64,000 nt of DNA, taken from JADKAV01 sp963704075 (GTDB lineage Bacteria; Actinomycetota; Actinomycetes; S36-B12; UBA10799). The stretch spans positions 92,757 to 156,756 of the forward strand of contig CAVPGV010000017.1 in assembly GCA_963704075.1 (NCBI GenBank). Direction: 5' to 3'. The translations under genes were made by a program, and so were the position numbers. The notes under the pieces were generated by a model. It had not been told where the DNA came from and made no database searches. It was given only the letters and a program-made list of their open reading frames with translations. This document shows, piece by piece, positions 36,340 through 45,643 of this stretch (position 1 is the first letter of the stretch; each line of letters begins with the position of its first letter).

Positions 36340-37227
36340 GTGAAGCGAATCGTGTTGCTGCTGGTGGCCGGATTGCTCCTGGCCGGGTGCTCTTCGACGG
36401 CTGGAGACTCCGCGACCCCCACGGAGGTACCGCCCTGCGATCCCGGACCGCCGGGAACCCGCGAGGTGAGTGTGGGCGACAGGTCGTTCTTGTTGCACGT
36501 ACCGACCGACGCGGTTAATCCGTCACCGGTCGTCTTCACTTTTCACGGACGGGGTTCCAATGCCCAGCAGCAACTACTGCTGACCGGTTTTGAGCAAGTC
36601 TCCGAAGAGGGCCGTTTCTTGGTGGTCGCACCGAACGCCCGCAACGGTCGCTGGGACTTCACCGGCGGGGACAACGAGTACCTGCGGCAGGTGGGGGCGG
36701 CGATTCCGTGTGCGGATCCAACCCGCATCTACGCCTCGGGGATCTCGATGGGATCGGCGATGACGTTCGCCCTGGCATGCACCCCTGAGCGGAAGTTCGC
36801 GGCCTTCGGAGGTGTGGCTCTGACCTTGTTCGAGCGACCGTGCCAGACGACCCCGCCCGCCCCGATCATCTACTTCCACGGGACCAAGGACGAGGTGGTC
36901 CCTTTCCGAGGTGGGCAGCCCGAGGGCGAGGACATCACGTTGCCCGCGGTGCCGGTGGCGATGCAGGAGTGGGCCGACCACAATGGCTGCACCCAGGAGG
37001 CTACGGACGAGGTGGGAAATGATGTGACCCTGCGGGAATGGACGCAGTGTCAGGCCAACGCCGACGTCGAGTACTACCGGGTGCGTGGCGGTGGCCATAC
37101 CTGGCCTGGTGCATCATCGTTCATCGCCGATGCGATCGAGCCGCGTCTGGGCAAGACCACGCAGACGGTCGACGCGTCCAGGTTGATGTGGGAGTTCTTC
37201 GAGGGGTACACGCTGCCGGCGGCGTGA
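36340..37227 (+). CDS. Secreted lipoprotein esterase of the LpqC/PHB depolymerase type
   Basis: 295 residues from GTG 36340, which lies 6 bases after GACACT. The signal peptide ends with the lipobox LLAGC (Cys17). The alpha/beta-hydrolase core has nucleophile S136 in ASGISMGSAM, Asp in HGTKDEVVP and His in GGGHTWPG, the pattern of feruloyl esterases and poly-hydroxybutyrate depolymerases. It would act outside the membrane on an ester; the substrate is unknown. An open frame upstream of 36340 is not supported. Confidence 0.85.
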   Translation: MKRIVLLLVAGLLLAGCSSTAGDSATPTEVPPCDPGPPGTREVSVGDRSFLLHVPTDAVNPSPVVFTFHGRGSNAQQQLLLTGFEQVSEEGRFLVVAPNARNGRWDFTGGDNEYLRQVGAAIPCADPTRIYASGISMGSAMTFALACTPERKFAAFGGVALTLFERPCQTTPPAPIIYFHGTKDEVVPFRGGQPEGEDITLPAVPVAMQEWADHNGCTQEATDEVGNDVTLREWTQCQANADVEYYRVRGGGHTWPGASSFIADAIEPRLGKTTQTVDASRLMWEFFEGYTLPAA

Positions 37228-37237
37228 TCACCGCGGT

Positions 37238-37591
37238 TCACACGGGCCCGAGGGCCTCCGGGTTCCCGTGATCCCGCGGCGGTTCCTTGAGTTCGATGAA
37301 CAGGGCGTGGGTCGGGGTCTCGCCGATGTTCTCCCCGGCGTGTTCCTGCGCGTCGAGCCACCGCACCTGGCCCGCCGCGAGCTGCAACTCCACCTCGCGG
37401 CCCCCGGACCGCAGACGCCGGGTGAAGGACCCGAGCGTGTACATGACGCTGTCGGGGTGGGTGTGCGGGTGTGTGCGATCGCCGGGCCGGTCCCGGTATT
37501 CCAGCACCCGCACGCGTTCGTTCTCGAACACCACGGCGTAGAGGCTCGGGTCCGTGACAGCCGGGTCCTTGTTCACGTCGAACTCCTTCAT
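37238..37591 (-). CDS. Small cupin-domain protein
   Basis: 117 residues forming one cupin barrel: HPHTHPDSVMYTLGSF is the first metal-binding motif and EHAGENIGETPTHALFIELK the second. Metal and ligand unknown. It is divergent from a TetR-type regulator with only 17 bases between start codons and a palindrome covering both starts, so the regulator probably controls it. Confidence 0.8.
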   Translation of the reverse strand: MKEFDVNKDPAVTDPSLYAVVFENERVRVLEYRDRPGDRTHPHTHPDSVMYTLGSFTRRLRSGGREVELQLAAGQVRWLDAQEHAGENIGETPTHALFIELKEPPRDHGNPEALGPV

Positions 37592-37607
37592 GGGACTAGG
37601 ATCCCAT
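37590..37607. promoter_or_regulatory. Palindrome between cupin and TetR genes
   Basis: ATGGGA (37590-37595) pairs with TCCCAT (37602-37607). The repeat covers the cupin start codon and the TAGGAT -10 box (37597-37602) that lies 6 bases before the TetR ATG at 37609. This is a likely autoregulatory operator that blocks both leaderless promoters at once. Confidence 0.6.
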
Positions 37608-37608
37608 T

Positions 37609-38247
37609 ATGGTCAGCAAGGTCCCATATGAGGCCATCGGCCGAACGGCCCAGAAAAATCGCACGCGCGGGGCCATCGTGGCGGCGGCTCGCGCGCTTCT
37701 GGTGCAGGGCGAGACGCCGACGGTGGAAGGCGCCGCCCGTGCCGCTCACATCTCCAGGACGACCGCCTACCGGTACTTCTCGAACCAGCGCGCGCTCATC
37801 GCCGCTGCGCTGCCCGAGGTGGGCCGGGACTCATTGCTGCCGACCGAGCCGCCCGCGCAGGTGCAGGCTCGTCTGGACCTGGTGGTCCGCGCGGCCATCG
37901 CGTTCACCATCGAGTGGGAGCCGCTGCTGCGGGCTTCGCTTCGCCTGTCCTTGGAGCCCGGTGGTGAGCAGCCGGCGCTGCGGGGAGGACGCGCGATCGC
38001 CTGGTACCTCGATGCCCTGGAGCCGCTGCGGCGCGAGCAGCCCGAGATCGACCGCCGCCGGCTGGCCATCGCGATCCGCTCGGCGACCGGGATCGAATCG
38101 CTGGTGTGGCTGATCGACGTCGCCGGCCTCAGCCGCGAGGACGCTGCCGACATGATGCTCGAGTCCGCGCGTGCGGTGTTCCACGCGGCAACCGGGGGCC
38201 TGTCTCATAACCTGCGGTGGATTTCCTGTATTGTCATGCGTATATAG
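37609..38247 (+). CDS. TetR-family transcriptional regulator
   Basis: 212 residues. The N-terminal helix-turn-helix (AARAAHISRTTAYRYFSNQ, residues about 45-63) matches the TetR DNA-binding domain; the rest is a helical ligand-binding domain. Leaderless start with TAGGAT at 6 bases. It is divergent from the cupin gene and separated from the isocitrate dehydrogenase gene by 19 bases, so it may also influence that gene by read-through. Confidence 0.88.
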   Translation: MVSKVPYEAIGRTAQKNRTRGAIVAAARALLVQGETPTVEGAARAAHISRTTAYRYFSNQRALIAAALPEVGRDSLLPTEPPAQVQARLDLVVRAAIAFTIEWEPLLRASLRLSLEPGGEQPALRGGRAIAWYLDALEPLRREQPEIDRRRLAIAIRSATGIESLVWLIDVAGLSREDAADMMLESARAVFHAATGGLSHNLRWISCIVMRI

Positions 38248-38266
38248 ACGAACAGGAGGCAACGAA

Positions 38267-39700
38267 GTGGGAGTCAGAGTCACGGTCATTCCCGGTGACG
38301 GTATCGGCCCGGAGGTGGTAGCGGCCACGCGCAAGATGGTCGACGCCGCGGGCGCCGACATCGAGTGGGAAGAAGCCCAGGCAGGTGCGAGTGTTTTCCT
38401 GCAAGGAACCGCCAGCGGCGTGCCGATGGAGACCATCGAGTCCATTCACCGCACGGGCGTTGTGCTGAAGGGCCCGCTTGAGACCCCGGTGGGTTTCGGC
38501 GAGAAGAGCGCCAACGTCACCCTGCGCAAGCTATTCGAGACCTACGCCAACGTCCGGCCCGTGCGGGAGCTGCCCGGTGTGCCGACGCCCTTCTCCGGAC
38601 GCGGTATCGACCTGGTCGTGGTGCGGGAGAACGTCGAGGACCTGTATGCCGGCATCGAGCACATGCAGACCCCGGATGTGGCGCAGTGCCTCAAACTGAT
38701 CAGCCGTCTGGGTTGTGCCCGCATCTCCCGTACATCGCTGGAACTGGCCGTCGCTCAGGGCCGCTCGAGCGTCGCCGTGGCCACCAAGTCGAACATCATG
38801 AAGATGACCGAGGGCATGCTGCAGCGGGAGTTCGCGGAAGCTGCCAAGGACTATCCGGACCTCGAAACGTGGCACGTCATCGTGGACAACTGCGCCCATC
38901 AACTGGTCAAGGCGCCCGAACAGTTCGACGTCATCGTCACCACGAACATGAACGGGGACATCCTCAGCGACCTGACCAGTGCCCTGGTCGGGGGGCTGGG
39001 ATTCGCGCCCTCGGCGAACCTGGGCAACGACGTGGCCATCTTCGAGGCGGTGCACGGCTCGGCGCCCAAGTACGCGGGCAAGGATGTGGCCAATCCGTCG
39101 GCGGTGGCGCTGTCGGCGGTCATGATGCTTCGCCACGTCAACCAGTTCGAGGCCGCGACGCGCATGGAGCAGGCGATCTTCGCCACGCTGGCCGACGGCA
39201 TCCACACCCAGGATGTCAAGGTCGGTGAGCCGGTCGGCACCGCCGCCTTCACCGAGGCGGTCATCGAACGGATGGGCCAGCAGTCGCCCATCCCGAGCCG
39301 GGAGCACAAGCCCCTGAAGCTGCCCGTCATCACCCGCGAGGAGACCCGTTCGAACCCCGGGTCACGCAAGAAGGTCGGTGTGGATGTCTTCATCGACACC
39401 GCGGAGAGCCCCGAGCAGATCGGGGAGCGGCTGAGCCGCCTGGCCGCCGGCACGCCCTACGAACTCAAGATGGTCTCCAACCGGGGCACGGTCGTGTGGC
39501 CGAGCACCGGCGGCTCCACGAACTGCGTGGATCACTTCAGGTGCCGCTTCCGGATCGTTGACGAGGCGAAGTGGGATGCGCGTACGTCCGTGCCGGATCT
39601 GTTGAACCGCATCGGCACCGTCTACCGCTGGATGCATGTGGAGAAACTCGAGGAGATCGACGGCGTGCCTGGCTTCACACGCGCCCAAGGGGAGAACTGA
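38267..39700 (+). CDS. Isocitrate dehydrogenase, long Thermus-type form
   Basis: 477 residues from GTG 38267, 8 bases after the AGGAGG at 38253-38258; the TATATA near 38241 may be its -10. The isocitrate/isopropylmalate dehydrogenase core has the substrate motif VTLRKLFETYANVRP, VVVRENVEDLYAG and NMNGDILSDLTSALVGG. About 140 extra C-terminal residues follow (from about 340), as in Thermus-like ICDH. It oxidises isocitrate to 2-oxoglutarate in the TCA cycle. The cofactor (NAD or NADP) is not certain from sequence. Confidence 0.88.
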   Translation: MGVRVTVIPGDGIGPEVVAATRKMVDAAGADIEWEEAQAGASVFLQGTASGVPMETIESIHRTGVVLKGPLETPVGFGEKSANVTLRKLFETYANVRPVRELPGVPTPFSGRGIDLVVVRENVEDLYAGIEHMQTPDVAQCLKLISRLGCARISRTSLELAVAQGRSSVAVATKSNIMKMTEGMLQREFAEAAKDYPDLETWHVIVDNCAHQLVKAPEQFDVIVTTNMNGDILSDLTSALVGGLGFAPSANLGNDVAIFEAVHGSAPKYAGKDVANPSAVALSAVMMLRHVNQFEAATRMEQAIFATLADGIHTQDVKVGEPVGTAAFTEAVIERMGQQSPIPSREHKPLKLPVITREETRSNPGSRKKVGVDVFIDTAESPEQIGERLSRLAAGTPYELKMVSNRGTVVWPSTGGSTNCVDHFRCRFRIVDEAKWDARTSVPDLLNRIGTVYRWMHVEKLEEIDGVPGFTRAQGEN

Positions 39701-39752
39701 GGGCGTTCCCGTGAGGGACGGGACGTGAAGGTGTCCGTCCCCCACGGGCTTC

Positions 39753-40658
39753 TCAGCCCTCGATCTTCTCTTCCCGGCGTGCCCGGTGTGAAGGCCGAAG
39801 CGAAACTCCCCAGGGCCTGCGTCAGTTCAGCGGGAACCACCCAGACCTTGTTCGCGTCGCCCGCGGCGATCTGCGGCAGCGCCTGCAGGTACTGGTAGGC
39901 GAGCAGTTTCGGGTCGGGGTCGGCCTGCGTGGATGGCGTCGAAGACCTGCTTGATCGCCTCTGCCTCACCGGTGGCGCGCAGGACGGCGGACTTGCTTGT
40001 CGCCCTCGGCTCGCAGGATGGCGGCCTGCTGCTCACCCTGCGCGGTCAGGATCTGTGACTGCTTCACACCCTCGGCGGTGAGGATGGCGGCGCGCCGGTC
40101 ACGCTCGGCGCGCATCTGCTTCTCCATGGACTCCTGCACGCTGGGCGGCGGGTCGATCGCCTTGAGCTCGACCCGGTTGACCCGGATCCCCCACTTGCCG
40201 GTCGCCTCGTCGAGCACGCCGCGCAGTTGGCTGTTGATCTGGTCGCGGGAGGTGAGGGTCGCTTCGAGGTCCATGCTGCCGACCACGTTGCGCAACGTCG
40301 TCACCGTCAACTGCTCGACACCCCAGATGTAGTTCTGGATCTCGTACGTCGCGGCCTTCGGGTCGGTGACCTGGAAGTAGATCACCGAGTCGATGCTGAC
40401 CACCAGGTTGTCCTCGGTGATCACCGGTTGCGGCTGGAACGTCACGACCTGTTCGCGCAGGTCCAACTTGCTGGTCACCCGGTCGACGAACGGCACCAGG
40501 ATGTGCAGTCCCGCGCTCAAGGTCCGGCTGTACCGCCCCAGCCGTTCGACGACTTGTGACTGCGCCTGTGGCACGATGCGCACGGTCTTCGCGAGGACGA
40601 TGACCATGAACAGCAGGACGAGTAGAACGACGATGCCACTGGTAATTGCTGCGTTCAT
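39753..40658 (-). CDS. SPFH/band-7 membrane protein (three frameshifts)
   Basis: The N-terminus has one membrane segment (IVVLLVLLFMVIVLA, residues 8-23) and then a full SPFH/stomatin domain with LSAGLHILVPFVDRV and NQINSQLRGVLDEATGKWGI-type motifs. From about 39990 on, three small indels (about 39990, 39930 and 39775) move the frame; the pieces AVLRATGEAEAIKQVFDAIH, DPDPKLLAYQYLQALPQ and REEKIEG join to the normal coiled coil and end. These proteins organise membrane domains with NfeD partners. Confidence 0.82.
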
Positions 40659-40667
40659 TGCTTCTCC

Positions 40668-41096
40668 TCAGTAGGGACGAATGATTGCTGTTGCACCGCG
40701 GATCTCGACCACGGTGCCGGTGGATCCGGCAGCCAACGGATCCCAGGCCTCTTCCAGTTGCGCCGACCAGATCTCGCCGGCGAGTTTCACCCGCCCGCTG
40801 TCGGCGGTGACTTCCTCTAGCACCGTCACGCGCTTGCCGACCAGGGCGTCGACGCCGGTCAGCGCCGTCGGCCCCGACTTCAGGTGGCGCAGTGCGACGG
40901 GTCGAAGAGCGAAGATGCCAAGAACGGCCACGGCCCCCGCCGCACCTGCCTGCACGATGAATGGGGCACCCAGAGCTGCGGCACCGGCACCAGCCAGGGC
41001 ACCGGCCGCGAGCATGATGAGGACCAAATCGAGGCTCATGACCTCGAAGATGCCGAACACCACGGCCGCTATGAGCCAGAAAACCGCTGCTGACAC
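40668..41096 (-). CDS. NfeD-like membrane protein
   Basis: 142 residues. Start GTG 41096 is chosen over the upstream ATG because AAGGAGG sits 5 bases before it. Three membrane helices (residues about 3-75) are followed by a soluble OB-fold domain (GKRVTVLEEVTADSGRVKLA) typical of NfeD. It pairs with the SPFH gene directly downstream, as in known NfeD-SPFH operons involved in membrane quality control. Confidence 0.88.
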   Translation of the reverse strand: MSAAVFWLIAAVVFGIFEVMSLDLVLIMLAAGALAGAGAAALGAPFIVQAGAAGAVAVLGIFALRPVALRHLKSGPTALTGVDALVGKRVTVLEEVTADSGRVKLAGEIWSAQLEEAWDPLAAGSTGTVVEIRGATAIIRPY

Positions 41097-41190
41097 GAGT
41101 GCCTCCTTGTTCCTCAAGCCTACGTGTGTTCGAGGCTTGTGGAAAACCGGCGCCCCCCTGCGACCTTCTGGTGTGGATGGGATGTGAGGG

Positions 41191-41352
41191 GGAGTTCATG
41201 TCCGGTCGCGGCCACGAACGAGCGGGTTTCGGCTACCGGCGGACGGTGCGCAGACCAGCGCGCGACGCGTGGCCGGCCGGTCGTTGCCTGACCCGGTCTG
41301 GAGTCCCTTCGGTGAAGATGCGACCAGTCACAGGTCGTTCTGTCACCAATAG
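41191..41352. repeat. Dispersed repeat family B, copy at 41.3 kb
   Basis: Starts with gagttcatgtccggtc and ends with gaagatgcgaccagtcac and ggtcgttctgtcaccaata. The right half forms the family hairpin, with an inner stem GCGACC/GGTCG. It occupies the gap between nfeD and the hydrolase gene. Confidence 0.65.
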
Positions 41353-41448
41353 GCGCGCAGGCGGCCCAGGCCGAGATCGAGCCGATGCGCGCAGGGATGC
41401 GGTTCTGCGGCGTGCCAGGGGAAGAGGTCTTGCCCGCGCGTGCTGACC

Positions 41449-41454
41449 TACTCT
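41449..41454 (+). promoter_or_regulatory. Leaderless -10 box TACTCT of the YheT-like gene
   Basis: TACTCT, 6 bases, ATG at 41461. It supports ATG 41461 over the in-frame upstream codons. Confidence 0.65.
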
Positions 41455-41460
41455 GTGGCG

Positions 41461-42446
41461 ATGGACGATTTCGTGCCACGCCGCGGATGGGGTAATCCGC
41501 ACCTACAGACGGTGCGGAGCCGGATCCGGCCGAGAAGGGTGCGCCTGCCAGCCTCCGACGAGGTCATCGTGACCTTGCCCGACGGCAGTGGGGACCGGCT
41601 CGCTGTGCAGGTCCACGAGGCTGACCCTGTCGCAGCCGCTGGTGATCATCGTGCACGGTCTGGGCGGCACCGCGGAATCCGACTACGTCCGGTTCACGGC
41701 CGCCGGCCTGCTCACGGCGGGCTTCCCGGTGGCCAGGGTCGATCTTCGCGGCGCAGGGATGTCCGGGGAGGTCTCGGCGGGCAACTATCACGGCGGTCGG
41801 ACCGAGGATCTGCGCGCTGTCATCGACACCCTCGGTCGGCGCAGTGCCGTCGTCGGCTTCTCACTGGGCGCCAACGCCACCATCAAACTGCTGGGCGAAC
41901 ACAGCCCGGCGGTGGTCGCGGGCGTGGCCGTCTCCGCCCCGCTGGATCTTGCGGTTGGCGCCGAGCACCTGCACCACATCGCCGGCGGGTGGTACGAGAA
42001 GTTCCTGCTGCGCAGGCTGCGTGCGGAGTCCTTGCGCCCGGCTGCCCGATACACCCCGGAGGAACGCGCGGCCATCATGATCGGCCAAGACCATCGTCGA
42101 CTTCGACAATGCCATCACCGCGCCGCGCAACGGTTGGCGCGACGCCGCGGAGTACTACCGGGTCAATTCCGCGATCCGCTACCTGGAGTCGGTGCAGCAG
42201 CCGTTGCTCGTCATCCACGCGAAAGACGACCCCATGATCCCGCTGGGCCCGTACGAATCGGTCGACTGGCAGTCGATCCCGGCGGTGCGACTTGTGCTCA
42301 CCGAGCACGGTGGCCACGTCGGTTTCCATGACAGTGGTGATGCACCCTGGTACGTGGACACGATCGTCGAGTTCCTCAGGTCGTCTGTGTCTCCAGATCC
42401 AGACGCAGGTGGGAGATCATCGAACGCAGGGCCGCCTGGGCGTTGA
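41461..42446 (+). CDS. YheT-like alpha/beta hydrolase (two frameshifts)
   Basis: About 328 codons over three segments joined near 41620 and 42085. RRGWGNPHLQTV is the signature of the YheT/ABHD1-3 group; IVHGLGGTAESDYVRF, the nucleophile GFSLGANATIK, DDPMIPLGPYES and TEHGGHVGF complete the triad. Such enzymes hydrolyse esters or lipids; the substrate is unknown. The 3' end overlaps the convergent DUF5063 gene by 71 bases. Confidence 0.85.
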
Positions 42447-42954
42447 GCACGTCCTCGCCCCACGACGACAGATACGCGTACTGCCACCACCACAGCGCCT
42501 CGATCGGCCGGCCCGCGGCGTAGTGACCCAGCCCGTGCAGCAAGTCGGTCACGATGCTCGACAGGTCGTCCGACAGTGAAGACTCGACGATCTCTGGCAT
42601 GGGGAAGTACGGGTCGTCAACGGTGTGGTAGTTGTCCGCGTGGGCGAAGACCTCGGCGAGGCTCAGTCGCAGGCCGTCCACCTCGGGCTCCTGGCCGTTG
42701 TCCGGCTCGTAGCGGCCCTCGGGCACGATGTCGGTCACCGCACCCAGACGGGCGCCGTGGGCGGCCAGTTGTGCGGTCTGTATCAGCAACAGCGAGATCG
42801 CGGTATCGCCCAGACCACCAGCCGCGACCGTCTCGACCGAGCGGACGAAATCCTGCACGATCAACGCCATCTCGTCGCTGAGTTCGTGCGCCGTCGAGTC
42901 GACCGGCGTGGGCGGCGCGGTCACGGAGACCTCGTCACCGGGTAGTTCACTCAT
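42376..42954 (-). CDS. DUF5063-type protein
   Basis: 192 residues from ATG 42954, which has AGGAGG 5 bases upstream inside the recR stop region; an ATG at 42975 is less likely. Helical protein with the conserved end EALWWWQYAYLSSWGEDVLNA. In Actinobacteria this gene commonly follows recR, and the overlap of 8 bases with recR shows co-translation. A link to recombination repair is suggested by position only. Confidence 0.8.
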   Translation of the reverse strand: MSELPGDEVSVTAPPTPVDSTAHELSDEMALIVQDFVRSVETVAAGGLGDTAISLLLIQTAQLAAHGARLGAVTDIVPEGRYEPDNGQEPEVDGLRLSLAEVFAHADNYHTVDDPYFPMPEIVESSLSDDLSSIVTDLLHGLGHYAAGRPIEALWWWQYAYLSSWGEDVLNAQAALRSMISHLRLDLETQTT

Positions 42955-43558
42955 CGATCCTCCTGCGTCCGACAAAGGCCCGACCGAGGGTCACCTCGTC
43001 GGCCAGTTCCAAATCTCCGCCCATCGGCAGCCCACTGGCCAACCGTGTCACGGACACCCCGATGGTGGCCAACTGGCGGCCCAAGTAGGCAGCCGTCGCC
43101 TCCCCCTCCGTGTTCGGATCGGTGGCGAGGATGATCTCCTGGACCGATCCGTCGGCGAGCCTGCTGTACAAGTCCTTGATGTGCAACTGCTCGGGCCCGA
43201 TGCCCCGCATGGGATCCAGGACGCCACCGAGCACGTGGTAGCGGCCGGTGTACTCGCGGGTGCGTTCGATCGCAATGACGTCCTTCGGCTCCTCCACCAC
43301 GCACAGCACGTGTGGGTCGCGGGAATCGTCGCGGCAGATCCGGCACCGATCGCCTTGAGCGGTGTTGAAACACACCTCGCACACCGTCAGTTTGTCCTTC
43401 ACCGCGAGCAGTGAGGCCGCCAGCCCCTCGACGTCCTCGCGTTCGGCTTCGAGCAGGTAGTAGGCGATCCGCTGCGCGCCCTTGGGTCCCACGGCGGGCA
43501 GTCGCACGAGGTGATCGATGAGGTCCTGCAGGGCCGCCTCGTAGGAGGTCTGGTACAT
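42947..43558 (-). CDS. recR: Recombination protein RecR
   Basis: 203 residues, normal length. The helix-hairpin-helix region LPAVGPKGAQRIAYYLLE, the four-cysteine zinc finger CEVCFNTAQGDRCRIC and the Toprim motif ILATDPNTEGEATA are intact. RecR works with RecF and RecO to load RecA at gaps. It lies directly after dnaX with a 6-base gap; the usual ybaB gene between them is absent. Confidence 0.95.
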   Translation of the reverse strand: MYQTSYEAALQDLIDHLVRLPAVGPKGAQRIAYYLLEAEREDVEGLAASLLAVKDKLTVCEVCFNTAQGDRCRICRDDSRDPHVLCVVEEPKDVIAIERTREYTGRYHVLGGVLDPMRGIGPEQLHIKDLYSRLADGSVQEIILATDPNTEGEATAAYLGRQLATIGVSVTRLASGLPMGGDLELADEVTLGRAFVGRRRIDE

Positions 43559-43564
43559 CGGCGA

Positions 43565-45488
43565 CTACTCCGTGTCGAACTCGGCGATCTTGCGGCCGCC
43601 GAGTTCCCTTTGCAGCAATTCCAGGCCGGACTCCGCTGTGGCCTCGACCGCCTCGTCGTCGTCGGAGGGTGCGTCGTCGATGATCTCGGGCTCACGCACG
43701 GCAACCGGTTCGGGGTGTGCGGGCGGGGGCAGCGCATCACCGCCCAACGTCATCTCGACGGTGAGGTCCAGGCGCATCTCGTCGAGGATCGCCTGCCGAA
43801 CGCGCTCCGCGTGGCCCCCTTGGGTGAATGCAGCGACTGCTCCGCCGTTGGACTGGGTGAGGGTCAGGATCGAACTCGAGATCGACACCGGCTGGCAGTC
43901 CCGGACCAGCAACCAGGCCACACGGCTGTTGAGTTTCACCCGGTCGAGGACCCGCGGCCACAGGGCGATGAGTTTGTCCAGCGGGATGTCGCTCGGCGGT
44001 GTCGACGACCCCCTCTCCGGCTGTGCCGATGCGGACGGCGCAGGGGCCTGCTCCGGGGCGGACGAGGGCGCTGGGGGCGGACCGGGAATCCGGGGTGACG
44101 TCGATGGGCTCTGCAGCGATGAGGACGGCGGCGGTCCCGGAGGAGCGGGGACGTTGCCGCCGGCAGCCGGACGAGCCGGCCCCGGACGACCCGCGGGCCG
44201 TGCTGTCTGCGGGGCTTTGGCCGGTCGAGGGTTCCGGAGCACTGGCCGATGGCTCCGGTGGGGCCGCTGCAGGCGGTTCCCGTCGGGCCGCAGGGGTGAC
44301 CGGTGCCGCTGCCGCCCGTCCGGCGACCGTGTCCAGACGGTGCTCGAGACGGTCGAGGCGGGCCAGCAGGTCCAGCGAATCGGCAGTGCCCGCCGGCAGG
44401 CACACCTCGGACATGAGCAGTTCCAGGTGCAGCCGGGGGGCTGTTGCACCACGTAGTTCGGACAGGGCTTCGGAGAGAGCATCCGCGATGCGGTTGAGCT
44501 CGGCCCGGCCGAAACCCTGGGCCATCTGTTCCAGCTCCGGTAGTCGGTCCTCGGGCAGGTCGACCAGCTGTGCCGCCTTGTCCACGCCGAGCACCTGCAG
44601 GACCAGCAGGTCGCGGAACCGTTCCAGCAGGTCGGTGACGAAGCGGCGCGGGTCGTGCCCGGAGTCGACCACGTCGCCGATCCGGACGAACAAGGTGGAG
44701 ACGTCTCCGGCGGCGATCGCCGCGGTCACGTCGTCGAGGAGAGCCGAGTCGGTCACGCCGAGTTGCTGAACCGCGTCCTCGTAGGTGAGCCCCTGCGGAC
44801 CCGTCCCAGACACCAATTGCCCGAGGATCGACATCGCATCGCGGACCGACCCTTCGCCCGCCCGCGCCACCAGCGCCAAGGCGGCCGGTTCGGCCGGAAC
44901 ATCTTCGGCCTCGCACACCGCGGCCAGGTGTGTGGCCAGTGTCCGGACGGGAACCAGACGGAAGGCGTAGTGGTGGGTCCGGCTGCGGATCGTTCCGATG
45001 ATCTTGTCCGGCTCGGTCGTGGCGAACACGAACCGCACGTGCTCGGGCGGTTCCTCGATGAGTTTGAGCAGGGCGTTGGCCGCGCCCGGCCCGAGCTGGT
45101 GGGCCTCGTCGATGATGTAGATCTTGTAGCGGCTCTGGGCAGGTACGAACATGGCCCGCTCGCGCAGTTCCCGGGCGTCGTCGACCAGGCCGTGGGTAGC
45201 GGCGTCCATCTCGATGACGTCCAGCGTTCCCGGACCGTTGGCGGCCAGGGCCACACACGAGTCGCACTCCTCGCACGGCTGGGAGGTCGGGCCCTTCTCA
45301 CAGTTCAGCGACCGGGCCAGGATGCGCGCGCTGGAGGTCTTGCCGCAACCGCGTGGCCCCGAGAACAGGTAGGCGTGGTGCACGCGGTCGGAATCGATCG
45401 CGCGCTTGAGCGGTTCGGTCACGTGTTCTTGTCCGATGACGTCGTCGAAACGTCCCGGACGGTATTTGCGGTAAAGCGCTAGGGCCAC
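43565..45488 (-). CDS. dnaX: DNA polymerase III gamma/tau subunit (one frameshift)
   Basis: About 640 codons. Walker A GPRGCGKTS (K50), zinc ligands C63, C72, C75 and C78, and YIIDEAHQL form the clamp-loader ATPase. Near 44220, in the proline-rich linker, the frame shifts by one base (an extra base) and the other frame continues PAKAPQTARPAGRPGPARPA to the tau C-terminal domain IALWPRVLDRVKLNSRVAWL. Likely a sequencing indel; a programmed shift making a short form is possible but no slippery A-run is there. GTG start 6 bases after TAGTCT. Confidence 0.92.
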
Positions 45489-45494
45489 TGATCC

Positions 45495-45500
45495 AGACTA
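45495..45500 (-). promoter_or_regulatory. Leaderless -10 box TAGTCT of dnaX
   Basis: On the minus strand TAGTCT, 6 bases, GTG at 45488. It drives the dnaX-recR-DUF5063 operon. Confidence 0.7.
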
Positions 45501-45643
45501 AGCGCACCCCCTGACGCACGGAACGGGGTTGGGGAAAGCCGCCACGCACCCCGTGTGTGCTTCGGTCGCGGGCCGCCCTTGATATGCCGTGCCACCGGCG
45601 CTCGGGATCCGAAGGATCGGCAAGGTGGTCCACACTGGTGCCC

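Noticed and set aside
44200..44240. Programmed frameshift in dnaX as a firm call
   Set aside because: No slippery sequence or nearby stem was found, and many other genes in the window carry similar indels.
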